Part shown: positions 48,901 through 56,746 of the stretch, piece after piece
Position numbering within the stretch: position 1 is the first letter of the stretch
Layout: the number at the start of each line of letters is the position of its first letter
Source of the DNA: Corydoras sp. C115
Lineage: Eukaryota > Chordata > Actinopteri > Siluriformes > Callichthyidae
Reading direction: 5' to 3'
NCBI GenBank assembly: GCA_019802505.1
Contig: JAFMOC010000192.1
Span: 474,501 to 538,500 of the forward strand
Length of the DNA: 64,000 nucleotides
Position numbers and translations under genes: made by a program
Notes under the pieces: model-generated
The model's input: the letters and a program-made list of their open reading frames with translations, nothing else
The model's database searches: none
What the model was told of the DNA's origin: nothing

Positions 48901-51811
48901 GACTGTGAGGGTTGCTGTGTTTTATTCAAATCCTCAACGTTTGGATGTGTATGCGAATGGCCAGCTGGTTGCTCCAAACAACGCTCAGTGGGATACAAAC
49001 AAAACTGACTACACTTTGCTGGAACCTACTTATTCAGGTATTTCAACATTAAATTTAAATTATATTTAGGTGTATTTTCAGCGATGGATTGGCGCCCTGT
49101 CCTGGGTCTATCTGCCCAGCGCCTGAAACGTTCTCCCCTGGATGGGCATGGAGAACCCCACCGCGACCCTAATATAGGATAAAGCGGGAGATAATGAATG
49201 AATGAATGAATGAATGAATGAATGAATGAATGAATGAATTTAGGTGTATTTTATGTCAGGTGGCATAAAAAGATTTTTGAAAAGACATCACTCATAACTT
49301 ATATTTTCCTTTTTCTTATCTCTATTTTAGGACAGTACATTCCCAAGCTTAACTCCACTCTTGGCTCAAACTTTTTTGATCCTGACTACAAAATGCTATA
49401 CGTCTTGTTGCGAGGCTCTGATCCTGTCCAGATCCTCACTTCTCCAGTGCTATTCATCTCATTCAATCTTCCAGCAATGACTGAGCAGGAGTTCTTTGGT
49501 GACAAGCTGGTCCGAAACCTGGCAGTGTTCCTGAAGGTTCCCCCCAACATGATCCGTATTACTAAAATAGTGCGTGAGGGCAGCGGAGCATCCCGGCGTA
49601 AACGGGCCACTGGACTGACAGTTGAGGTGCAGATCACACAACCTCCTTCAAACCAGGCACCTACCAACAGCACGAATGGTAAGCAGAAGAAGCAAAGTGC
49701 ACATTATTTTAAACAGTATTTAAATCCTGATCCAGAACATGTTTCGATTTCTTTTCATGGATTTTATAGAAGCTGGACAGTTTGAAACTCTGAAGACAGT
49801 GGCTGACATTCTGGGTCAGGCTGCAGTCTCTGGAGAGCTTAGTCAGTCTATTGGTTTTAATGTGTCATCAGTGGGAGTGGTTCTTCCATCTCCACCACCA
49901 AGTGATCCAGCCTGGAACCAGGTAGAATCAGAAAAACGAGAAAGGGTTCTGGTGGTCATGGTTCTGGTCTTTTGGCTCAAACAATAATTTTACAGTACCA
50001 GTCAAAAGACAAACCGACTTCATGCTCTATTGTCTATTTCATTCAATTACAAATGGTCTTTGTAGTTTTACAGTTACAGACTGTAGTCCATCTGTTTGAC
50101 AATGGCACTGATACTGATGCAGTGAGGGATTTTTTCGCAGTAGTGCTGCTTGTGTAGTTTTTATTTAAACACTTCAGTGACACTGCTGGAAAAAGAATAA
50201 TGCACCAACCAAATAATACCTACTCTGTGGTGGTACTACTGGGGTTCTGACCATTAGAGAATAACATTGTATGTACTGTAGTCAACAAACATATGGATTT
50301 GTGGTCAAATGGTCAAACTACAAAGTCCATCTCTGCTGTAAGTTAAACTGATATTGTGAAAATCGACAGGAAGTGGAGGATAAAGGAGGTGTGTGCAAAC
50401 CTTTGACTGATACTATATATGACATCCATATAATATTACATAATATACTCAGATCTTGGATTAATTTATGGCATGCCAAATTATTTTTTTAAATATCCCG
50501 TTATTTTATGTCGTTTATTCACAACAGTTAGAGATTTTTACTAATTGTACATTTAACAGATGGCTACTGTGGAGCTGACACGAGCAGGTCCGACTGTGGA
50601 GACGGTAAGAAGTGTTTATGCTTTGAAGGTGGTGGTGGAGCCAGTGGCAGCGCTGTACCCAGGACCCTTATATACACAGCCCAGCATCATGGCAGTGGAC
50701 CAGCAGGTAAGTTCATGCTATACCAAAAAACTTTTGAACCTTGATTTTGTATTTAAATTATGGTGTTAATCTCAGTGTCCCTTTATCTTTGTTTCCAGGG
50801 TAACTGTGTGTCGGTTGGGGTAACAACATTAACGATTTCAGCCCAACTAAAAAACCGTACGGGAAACCTAATAAATTCCTTGTTTGGCAACACAACCATC
50901 CTATTTGAAAGCTGCTGGGCCAACTACACTGACTTGGCCATCAATGAGTCAGGTGAATAGCGTAAATTGCTATAAATGTCATTATTTAAACATCTCTCAA
51001 CTTTTAACATTGTATGTTTTTGTGTCACAGGGGAGAACATGACACTGGTTTTTACACTGAATGAATGGAATGCTTTATCCAGAGCATTTACTGTCAAATC
51101 TTCAACAGGTATTTCTTTTTTTTTTAAGTTTCTATATTAATATCCCTATAAAAACTATACAGATCATTTTGGGACACACATCTTAATCATTGAACTTCAG
51201 GTGTTTCATTTAGCCCCTGTGGCACTGTCATATAAATTCAAGCACTTTATCATCCAATTTGGACAACTGTATGTTTCCAACTATGTGGAAAGAGTATATA
51301 GAGAAGGCCTTGTTCTGCTTTAGCATGTCTGTGTCCCAGCGCACAAAGTTAGGTTTGTAAAGGCATGATTGGGTTAATTTATGTGGAAATGACCTTACTT
51401 TGACCTTGGTCCTATAATAAAAAATTGGGATGAATCAGAATAGAGATAGAAAACCAGACCACCTTGTAATTGATCTTTTCAGGGGGCTTACCTTACAAAT
51501 TTTCATATACACACACTTCAAAATCTTCAAAAGCTACAGTTGGTGTAATGTGTAGATATCCTAATACTTTTGTCCATAAAGTGTATTTCTAAAAAAAAAT
51601 GTTTGATGTCGACTGTGTCCATTATTATATTTCATACATTGTTCTATATATTATTTTACATTTAATGTTCCAATTTCTTTCTCCACCAGCTGCACCTCCA
51701 ACCCCCCCCAGCTTGCCCAGCATCTTTGACTCCGGCCCTGTCTCAACAGTGACCGCTATTTATGTAGCAATCCTACTGAGTGCTTTGCACCTACTTTGTT
51801 TAGCAGTTTAA
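14941..51811 (+). CDS. pkhd1l1: Fibrocystin-L (PKHD1-like 1), complete gene, 77 coding exons
   Basis: I traced 77 coding exons with GT-AG borders whose phases join from ATG at 14941 to TAA at 51809-51811, about 4,215 residues (human is about 4,240). Order: signal peptide, IPT/TIG 1-3, PA14, a long unassigned region, IPT/TIG 4-7, a cupredoxin-like segment, IPT/TIG 8-14, G8, parallel beta-helix, G8, parallel beta-helix, and a C-terminal hydrophobic anchor. The order and many segments (GRYPIHWHL, GWCAGYTC, PHAGIMSYNAISG) match vertebrate PKHD1L1. In mammals and zebrafish this giant surface protein coats hair-cell stereocilia and is needed for hearing. Zebrafish is reported to have two paralogues; which one this is cannot be told. 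Oddities: a 1-bp deletion in exon 48 near 38510, a frame mismatch at exon 26/27, and an uncertain exon 30 donor (28345 chosen). Exon coordinates are given in the region entries below. Confidence 0.95.
16740..17087 (+). mobile_element. V-SINE copy, full length, in pkhd1l1 intron 3
   Basis: Head with box A-like tgacttagtgg, V core and tgaatgaa tail, flanked by an 11-bp target-site duplication gatataataag at 16729-16739 and 17088-17098. Just beyond it (17100-17150) is a short fragment resembling the dispersed teleost repeat seen at 6850-7410. Confidence 0.88.
17471..18342 (+). other. pkhd1l1: pkhd1l1 exons 5-10: IPT/TIG 2
   Basis: Exons: 17471-17528, 17617-17710, 17841-17894, 17974-18047, 18145-18187, 18272-18342 (residues ~131-261). 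The domain opens PTIQKITPVTGPPGTLLRV and includes the paired-cysteine stretch around GGMPCDLL and MNCKMTGTYVGHHN. Six small exons lie within 0.9 kb. The end, LNKLAMFQTYAE, is close to the human sequence. Confidence 0.9.
18809..19116 (+). other. pkhd1l1: pkhd1l1 exons 11-12: IPT/TIG 3
   Basis: Exons 18809-18919 and 19027-19116 (residues ~262-328). VTGVSPSKGSILGGTLLTI is a textbook IPT/TIG opening; GHECEVQSVTDDTIICRTP gives the usual two-cysteine end. Confidence 0.9.
19912..20222 (+). mobile_element. 5'-truncated V-SINE in pkhd1l1 intron 13
   Basis: It begins at box B (cggttcaaatcc) and so lacks box A. The V core has internal deletions, a C-run of ~14 interrupts the 3' part (about 20167-20181), and the tail is tgaatgaatga. 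Confidence 0.85.
20409..20490 (+). mobile_element. LINE 3'-tail fragment
   Basis: catttgtaagtcgtttagga, acacgtctgctaaatgactg and gtaaatgtaatgtaaatg form the L2/CR1-like 3' tail without any coding part. Confidence 0.65.
21933..22268 (-). mobile_element. V-SINE copy in pkhd1l1 intron 17
   Basis: Minus-strand copy with tail (catccattatcttcc), V core, box B (ggattcgaacc in this orientation) and head ending agccactgtgccgccc. No convincing target-site duplication is seen. A short Tc1-like terminal fragment may lie just before it (21880-21925). Confidence 0.85.
22745..23363 (+). mobile_element. 5'-truncated LINE (L2/CR1-like), reverse transcriptase C-terminus and 3' tail
   Basis: The open frame to 23158 encodes the typical C-terminal end of fish LINE ORF2: NSAAQP, HVTPLLTSLHWLPVAARIQY, WWNDLPNSVRKAESLNSFKK, LKTHLFNKYLL. 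The 3' tail follows (catttgtaagtcgctttgga, ctgcttaatgactaaatgta). It starts about 40 bp after the exon 18 donor in pkhd1l1 intron 18. It is a dead remnant with no polymerase core. Confidence 0.88.
23500..23765 (-). mobile_element. Degenerate V-SINE-like sequence
   Basis: tatggactttaggagagaac, acccatgcagatac and cactcagccaccatgttgta retain the minus-strand V-SINE layout with heavy mutation. It lies in intron 18, just before exon 19. Confidence 0.4.
25480..25511. repeat. (GT)n microsatellite in pkhd1l1 intron 23
   Basis: About 30 bp of GT repeat. It is followed at 25550-25660 by a fragment of the dispersed repeat also seen at 6850-7410 (gacactgacatggtgatagt). Confidence 0.85.
27224..27588 (-). 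mobile_element. V-SINE copy in pkhd1l1 intron 27
   Basis: Full minus-strand copy with an expanded cattcattcatt tail, flanked by the 11-bp target-site duplication actataattat at 27213-27223 and 27589-27599. Confidence 0.88.
29627..29895 (+). mobile_element. V-SINE with internal deletion in pkhd1l1 intron 33
   Basis: The head, box A, box B and V core are intact, but ~85 bp before the tail are missing: the sequence jumps from cgatggattggc to cgggagataatgaatgaa through a short filler. A 14-bp duplication taaacatcaaatga flanks it at 29613-29626 and 29896-29909. Confidence 0.87.
30719..31395 (+). other. pkhd1l1: pkhd1l1 exons 35-36: cupredoxin-like segment
   Basis: Exons 30719-30907 and 31225-31395 (residues ~1384-1503). 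The order ALTISVGDTVEWTW, then FSYRFTTPGVYYYSSGFVD, then LQGVIRV is the pattern of a cupredoxin beta-sandwich (a strand before V-x-W, then the F-x-x-P-G-x-Y/H-Y-Y turn). The usual copper ligands (His and the Cys-x-x-His-x-Met loop) are not visible, so metal binding is doubtful. The same segment is conserved in human PKHD1L1. The fold assignment is by pattern only. Confidence 0.7.
31516..35352 (+). other. pkhd1l1: pkhd1l1 exons 37-42: IPT/TIG 8-14
   Basis: Exons: 31516-31718, 31911-32886, 33147-33395, 33524-33673, 33862-34036, 35202-35352 (residues ~1504-2138). Seven IPT openings are seen, among them LDFVSPSFGSTTGFTRLFI, ATLQPTSGSLAGGTSLLI, IASISPNTGPSGTVITV, LTQVIPIEGSYGGGAVLEV and ITDVSPRRGGTAGGTRLTV. 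Exon 38 is unusual: 976 bp coding several domains without an intron. Intron 41 (34037-35201) holds a minus-strand V-SINE and otherwise AT-rich DNA. Confidence 0.9.
34211..34509 (-). mobile_element. V-SINE copy, head-truncated, in pkhd1l1 intron 41
   Basis: The minus-strand copy keeps its tail (catccattatcttcagc) and V core but has lost most of the region between box B and the terminal gtgctgcccc. The duplication cttgttaatt occurs at 34201-34210 and 34511-34520. Confidence 0.85.
35867..37746 (+). other. pkhd1l1: pkhd1l1 exons 43-47: first G8 domain
   Basis: Exons: 35867-36023, 36206-36415, 36658-36787, 36964-37205, 37610-37746 (residues ~2139-2430). WSSRYTWGGQSPPEAGTF opens the G8 domain (eight conserved glycines). 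KGQTILLDVSTPVLKMLLIQ, ADIELQAENILITDGGALQI and HGHLRSPELPVYGAKTLG are nearly identical to human, so this is one of the best-kept parts of the protein. Intron 45 contains a long AT repeat. Confidence 0.92.
36839..36929. repeat. (AT)n microsatellite in pkhd1l1 intron 45
   Basis: About 90 bp of alternating A and T between exons 45 and 46; the exon 46 acceptor follows ~35 bp later. Confidence 0.92.
37914..40694 (+). other. pkhd1l1: pkhd1l1 exons 48-52: first parallel beta-helix region; frameshift in exon 48
   Basis: Exons: 37914-38942, 39300-39494, 39635-39786, 40204-40363, 40481-40694 (residues ~2431-3014). Exon 48 is 1,029 bp. Its first part reads GQAFRLGRYPIHWHLMGD to FTSWNNEKGA, then the frame changes near 38510. 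The second part resumes GAVQFSNFLMVNNEKAG. One extra base at that point restores both reading and the phase into exon 49. Parallel beta-helix (PbH1) repeats are expected here by homology. Exon 52 contains the basic motif RRKR (40519-40530) and a GQPGQPG run. Intron 50 holds a tRNA-like SINE head. Confidence 0.88.
39985..40100 (+). mobile_element. Degenerate tRNA-derived SINE head in pkhd1l1 intron 50
   Basis: gtagttcagtggttagtgtg resembles a pol III box A; ctcaaggttaaagggtcaaa sits where box B would be. It differs from the V-SINE copies and has decayed. Low certainty. Confidence 0.4.
40841..43258 (+). other. pkhd1l1: pkhd1l1 exons 53-58: second G8 domain
   Basis: Exons: 40841-40929, 41040-41197, 41386-41515, 42193-42311, 42738-42867, 43085-43258 (residues ~3014-3280). 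LWSNVSFW and TNVIIPS start the G8 unit. GGRLVAGWPDQPYSGQLHII, LRGNHYTPEWPLPGG and GVFGTLDLYGMPHNVY follow, and YTLAGDVGLLSRNIKIIGED closes the region, all as in human. Intron 55 (41516-42192) is AT-rich with nothing recognised. Intron 57 has a CATT repeat. Confidence 0.92.
42936..42964. repeat. (CATT)n microsatellite in pkhd1l1 intron 57
   Basis: About seven attc units. It may be the surviving tail of a minus-strand V-SINE, but no body is present. Confidence 0.75.
43710..46405 (+). other. pkhd1l1: pkhd1l1 exons 59-66: second parallel beta-helix region
   Basis: Exons: 43710-43813, 43914-44040, 44570-44691, 44786-44876, 45565-45713, 45861-45983, 46079-46190, 46289-46405 (residues ~3281-3595). 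GNAHIRDVEFYHSGQEGW, YIKGCAFHHGFAPAIGIFGT and GIRVWGNNNVVRRNLV show the short repeating strands with G-x-x-N-x-V pattern typical of PbH1 coils. GGRSGICWPTFESAHNSAP and KPHAGIMSYNAISGH are strongly conserved. Intron 62 (44877-45564) is AT-rich with no feature seen. Confidence 0.92.
49079..49237 (+). mobile_element. 5'-truncated V-SINE with long (TGAA)n tail in pkhd1l1 intron 71
   Basis: Only the 3' half (cagcgatggattggcgccct to the tail) is present, bounded by a 15-bp duplication atttaggtgtatttt at 49064-49078 and 49238-49252. This is the signature of target-primed reverse transcription that stopped early. Confidence 0.9.
50095..50420. mobile_element. Fragment of dispersed teleost repeat in pkhd1l1 intron 73
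   Basis: cagtgacactgctggaaaaa, ccaaccaaataatacctact and ctctgtggtggtactactgg, then ggttctgaccattagag, belong to the same family as the degenerate copy at 6850-7410. The ends are unclear. Confidence 0.5.
51180..51590 (+). mobile_element. Tc1-like transposon relic in pkhd1l1 intron 76
   Basis: gttctgctttagcatgtctg, gcacaaagttaggtttgtaa and tgggatgaatcagaatagag follow the order of the 3' part of a fish Tc1-like transposase gene. It ends with a terminal-type sequence (aatacttttgtccataaagt). It is heavily mutated with no open frame. Confidence 0.6.
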
Positions 51812-52041
51812 GAAATGTAGCAAAATTACTATTTACTGATAGAAGCACTTTTTAACAGCTATGTATTCCAAAGAATTCCTAATGGATTAACAAAGTTATG
51901 ATTTATTATTTGGTGTTGGGAACATTATAACTAACTACTATAAATTTGCAGTTAGATTCATTTCACTCTTTATTTTAGTCACTCTTGTCTTTTTACGTTC
52001 AATTATATATGACAAATTAGTTTAGTTGGAGAAATTATTTG

Positions 52042-52047
52042 AATAAA
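52042..52047 (+). terminator. Candidate pkhd1l1 polyadenylation signal
   Basis: aataaa lies 230 bp after the stop codon. A second aataaa at about 52358 is an alternative. There is no transcript evidence. Confidence 0.35.
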
Positions 52048-53529
52048 ACTAACAATGCATCTTTGTGCTATATATCTTCATTCATATTTTAAAAATAAGA
52101 CTAAAAAATTCACTACATTGAATTGTCTTCTCTTATTCTTTAACTTATACTGTACATTAAATATTAACCCATAGTGTGAAAAAGCTGTATTTTAAATAAT
52201 TCAACATCTTTATAAAGAATTTAATAAACTAATGACTTAGCATGGAAATAATGGGTTTGGGGAACAAAATAACATTTCCTACTATTTTAAATGTACATTT
52301 CTTCTGATTGTATTTGTCTCTTCTGAGCTCTAGATGTCATGAGAACCCTAACTGAAAAAATAAAGATGATCTCAAAGTGATCGGAACAGATCTTGCTTGA
52401 TTTTTCCACATGTAATTAGGAACTGTAAGATCTGTTTGTTTGTTTTTTTCAACTGATCATATATTCTATCAAACATTCTGTATATTTTTGAAATTTCAAA
52501 TGGTCTACTTTTTGAATTTGAGTTATGTATTTATTTTTCAATTATTTCAACTTTACAAATAACAAAAAAAAACATATGATAGAATGTTAATAAATGGATT
52601 GGAAGATGGATCGGGAAACCACTGAAAGTTGGATATCGCAGTCCAAATAATTTTTACAATTGTAGAGAAAAGTTTGATTAGTTCATCGTATAACATCACC
52701 AGATGTTGGGTCTGGTTGGCACAAGTGCACATACCTTAAGTCATAAAAAATAGGAAACGTGTCTGTCATTAAGAGTGACAGTTTTTAGCTAAGCTGTTAT
52801 TTGATGCCACTCTGGTTATCCTTGTGGTGTATCATGTGGCAAGACTGTTCAGCTGGGTCAGAGTGTGGGCCAGATTGCAAAAATAGATACCAGATGAGGG
52901 TCTATGAACCTGAGAATGGCCCCTGAACTTGAACAAATAAAAAAAAAATATGCCAGGTTTTTGACCGAGGCCACATTCTGACTACAAAATAGACGTATAT
53001 AGTTATTTACCATTAGAATAAATGGTAATGCATGGCGGACATGAAAGCAAAGTATATGGATCAGCTTCAGTAAACTCATGTGTTAATATATGCCTCACAC
53101 ATGGATGGTGCAGGACAAAAAAAATCTGGTTTAAATAAATAAAACAAAAAAGGAACTGAAAATATGCAAGTAGTCTAATAAATAAAAGGACTTTTATAGA
53201 TAAGTTTTAAAGGTTTTATTAGTGGTCCTTTGCTGTTACAAAACCTCAATTTCATTTAAAATATAGCAAGTATTATTATGTATTATAAATGTTATCTTTC
53301 ATGTTTGCTTTTTTAGTCATTTAAATTTATGTAAGTTGTACTTAGGAGAAACTTTTTTCAAGAATTCAAAATTATTGTCAATAACCATTTAAATATGCAG
53401 AGGTTTATAAATATCTTAATATATATTTTTTTTAAATCAAAATAACTTTACATTACATCATATATCCAAAAATATATATATGCACAATAATACACACTGA
53501 CCAAAGTAACTAATAAAATGTTACAACAA
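52048..53529. other. Intergenic stretch between pkhd1l1 and the gdf6 upstream array
   Basis: AT-rich DNA, probably including the pkhd1l1 3' UTR at its start. No open frame of note, RNA gene or clear transposon was seen. Confidence 0.5.
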
Positions 53530-53760
53530 ACATTGCCAGCCCAGTAAAGCAGTAAATAGCATTCTAGACTCATTGCAAGGTCTTTGGTTCATTTCCCAGG
53601 TGGACAGTCTGTGTGGAGTTGATATATTTTACTTGTATCTGTGTGGGTTTTCTGTAGAAGCTCCAGTTTCCATTCACAGTCCTAAAATATCTAGGTTTGT
53701 AAGTGAAGAAAACTGGACATGGTAAATAATAAATGTGTTTGTAAATAGTATTGTCTTCCC
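53530..53760 (+). mobile_element. Degenerate V-SINE
   Basis: tctttggttcatttcccagg (box B area), tgtgtggagttgat and gtgtgggttttctgtagaag, then ctccagtttcc and cacagtcctaaaat, keep the V-SINE layout at high divergence. It is older than the other copies and abuts the tandem array. Confidence 0.6.
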
Positions 53761-55872
53761 TGAGAAGTGTACTGGGCAACTTTAATAAAGGCTACTAGCT
53801 TTAAAATAAATAGAAGCATAAATAAAAAAAAATAATAAAACCAAAATAAAAAATATGCATTGTTTAGCTCATAATATTAAGGTTCAGAAACTTTTCACTC
53901 TAGATAACAGAACCTTCAAAGTTTTTCCATGTCTAACAACCCAGTGAGGCAGCAAATATATAACACTGAGTATTCTTTAAATTCCTTTGTTAAAACATCT
54001 CTAGACCTGTAAAGGATTTAGGTTTATGGTTTCTAAAAATCAGACATGTGTTTGCAGTTTTTATTTAGATATGAGATTAGAGTTTCCACACAAACTAAAT
54101 ATAATATCATTTATAGTGAAACAACTTGCTTTAACTTGCAGCCTTTATAAGGGTCTTTTAGCCTTTCAATGTTTTTTATCTATATAAAAAATATAAATAT
54201 TACCACCACTCATTGTAAAAAGCAATTTGTGTAAATATGCAGGCATGAAAAACTTTTGACATCAGATTCATATCGGGTTGCATTATTTGCATATCAGTCT
54301 CAAATAGGTAGCTGAGAAGGGTACTGGGCAACTTTAATAAAGGCTACTAGCTTTAAAATAAATAGAAGCATGAATAAAAAATAATAAAACCAGAATAAAA
54401 AATATACATTGTTTAGCTCATAATATTAAGGTTCAGAAACTTTTCACTCTAGATAACAGAACTTTCTAAGTTTTTTCATGTCTAACAACCCAGTGAGGCA
54501 GCAAATATATAACACTGAATCTCTAAAAAGTATTCTTTAAATTCCTTTGTTTACATATCTCTAGGTTTGTGGTTTCTAAAAATCAGACATGTGTTTGCAG
54601 TTTTTATTTAGATATGAGATTAGAGTTTCCACACAAACCAAATATAATATCATTTATAGTGAAACAAACTTGCAGCCTGTATATACACTGTATGTGTTTT
54701 TTATCTATATAAATAATATAAATATTATCACCACTCATTGTAAAAAGCAATGTGTGTAAATATGCAGGCATGAAAAACTTTTGACATCAGATTCATATCA
54801 GGTTGCATTATTTGCATATCAGTCTCAAATAGGTAGCTGAGAAGGGTACTGGACAACTTTAATAAAGGCTACTAGCTTTAAAATAAATAGAAGCATGAAT
54901 AAAAAATAATAAAACCAAAATAAAAAATATACATTGTTTAGCTCATAATATTAAGGTTCAGAAACTTTTCACTCTAGATAACAGAACTTAAGAGTCTAAC
55001 AACCCAGTGAGGCAGCAAATATATAACACTGAATCTCTAAAAAGTATTCTTTAAATTCCTTTGTATAAGCATCTCTAGGTTTGTGGTTTCTAAAAATCAG
55101 ACATGTGACATATGAGATTAGAGTTTCCACACAAACTAAATATAATATTTATAGTGAAACAACTTGCAGCCTTTATAAGGGTCTTTTAGCATTTCAATGT
55201 TTTTTATCTATATAAATAATATAAATATTACCACCACTCATTGTAAAAAGCAATGTTTGTAAATATGCAGGCATGAAAAACTTTTGACATCAGATTCATA
55301 TCGGGTTCCATTATTTGCATATCAGTCTCAAATAGGTAGCTGAGAAGGGTACTGGGCAACTTTAATAAAGGCTACTAGCTTTAAAATAAATAGAAGCATG
55401 AATAAAAAATAATAAAACCAAAATAAAAAATATACATTGTTTAGCTCATAATATTAAGGTTCAGAAACTTTTCACACAGAACTTAAGAGTCTAACAACCC
55501 AGTGAGGCAGCAAATATATAACACTGAATCTCTAAAAAGTATTCTTTAAATTCCTTTGTTTAAACATCTCTAGACCTGTAAAGGATTAAGGTTTATGGTT
55601 TCTAAAAATCAGACATGTGTTTGCAGTTTTTATTTAGATATGAGATTAGAGTTTCCACACAAACTAAATATAATATCATTTATAGTGAAACAACTTGCAG
55701 CCTTTATAGGGGGCTTTTAGGCTTTCAATGTTTTTTATCTATATAAATAATATAAATATTACCACCACTCATTGTAAAAAGCAATGTGTGTAAATATGCA
55801 GGCAGGAAAAAACTTTTGACATCAGATTCATATCGGGTTCCATTATTTGCAGATCAGTCTCAAATAGGTAGC
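53761..55872. repeat. Four tandem copies of a ~0.5 kb unit upstream of gdf6
   Basis: Each unit begins tgagaagg/tgtactgg..caac and runs through aataaaggctactagcttta, aacccagtgaggcagcaaat, accactcattgtaaaaagca and catgaaaaacttttgacatc to aaataggtagc. Units: 53761-54312, 54313-54837, 54838-55340, 55341-55872. Differences are small indels and point changes. Units 1-3 contain the POU octamer atttgcat (54285, 54810, 55313); unit 4 has atttgcag at 55845. The array ends ~50 bp before the gdf6 TATA-like box. Confidence 0.93.
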
Positions 55873-55925
55873 TGAATTTGACGGCTGCTTGCTGCCTCGC
55901 TGCGTGTGGAATGAGACAGAGCCAC

Positions 55926-55932
55926 TATTTAA
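55926..55932 (+). promoter_or_regulatory. TATA-like box of gdf6
   Basis: ctatttaagg lies 120 bp before the gdf6 start codon and just after a GC-richer patch. A pyrimidine-rich stretch (ctctttctcttcagttctct) follows at a suitable distance for transcription start. Confidence 0.5.
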
Positions 55933-56051
55933 GGGAGTGAAAGCTCTTTCTCTTCAGTTCTCTTCACGCTTCTCTTTGCAGTAATAGACATCATTTCCAC
56001 GTCATATTAAAGTCAGACATCAGTATTATTCATGTAGACCACGTTGCGACC

Positions 56052-56657
56052 ATGCTCACCCGCCGCTCATCAGGTTTAGTGTTGCCTCTGATTTTCCTCC
56101 TGTACTGGCTGCGAGTTCATTGCGTGTCCGTGTTGCCCCTCGGTGCCAGCTTTCTGCCCGACGGAGCCCCGTCCCCGGGCACTGCCAGGGGCAAGCGCTT
56201 CCCAAAACAACCCAGAGATTTTGTAGAACCTCACGAGTACATGCTTTCCATCTACAGGACGTTCTCCGCCGCTGAAAAATTAGGACTGAACGCGAGCTTT
56301 TTCCGGTCCTCCAAAGCCGCCAATACAATCACAAGCTTTGTGGATGCCGGTGAAGGTAAGTTTGATTAATTAATGAAGTGAAATGAATTTATTAATATGT
56401 TGTTATTTTATTACTTAACCCGTTTTCTGGTTTAGTTTAGCTGGTGTCGTTTCTAGAGTCGATTAACTTTTGCTGTAACTTTTTATATTTTCAAATTTGG
56501 ATCTCGTTTTATTACCTTTTTGTTTTAAGGTTACTTAAAGATAGATATATTTCTTTATACGTTTTTTTTTCACTTACTTTTTTTTTTAGTAAATTAATGC
56601 TGTGACTTTAAAGTGGTCAGTATTAATGTAGGCTTTATTTATGTGTGTGTGTGTGTG

Positions 56658-56746
<89 letters not shown>

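Larger units (their letters stand above)
46562..51811 (+). other. pkhd1l1: pkhd1l1 exons 67-77: C-terminal ectodomain and hydrophobic anchor
   Basis: Exons: 46562-46727, 46893-47125, 47221-47388, 47522-47679, 48902-49037, 49331-49678, 49770-49921, 50560-50706, 50799-50952, 51031-51108, 51690-51811 (residues ~3596-4215). DPNVCVDM-type and GWCAGYTCQKRLSLFHSI segments match human. Exon 72 encodes SRRKRATG (RRKR at 49594-49605, about residue 3970), a furin-like motif also present in human. Exon 77 encodes a Pro-rich linker and then AIYVAILLSALHLLCLAV directly before the stop, so there is almost no cytoplasmic tail. Intron 70 (47680-48901) is 1.2 kb of AT-rich DNA without a recognised element. Confidence 0.9.
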
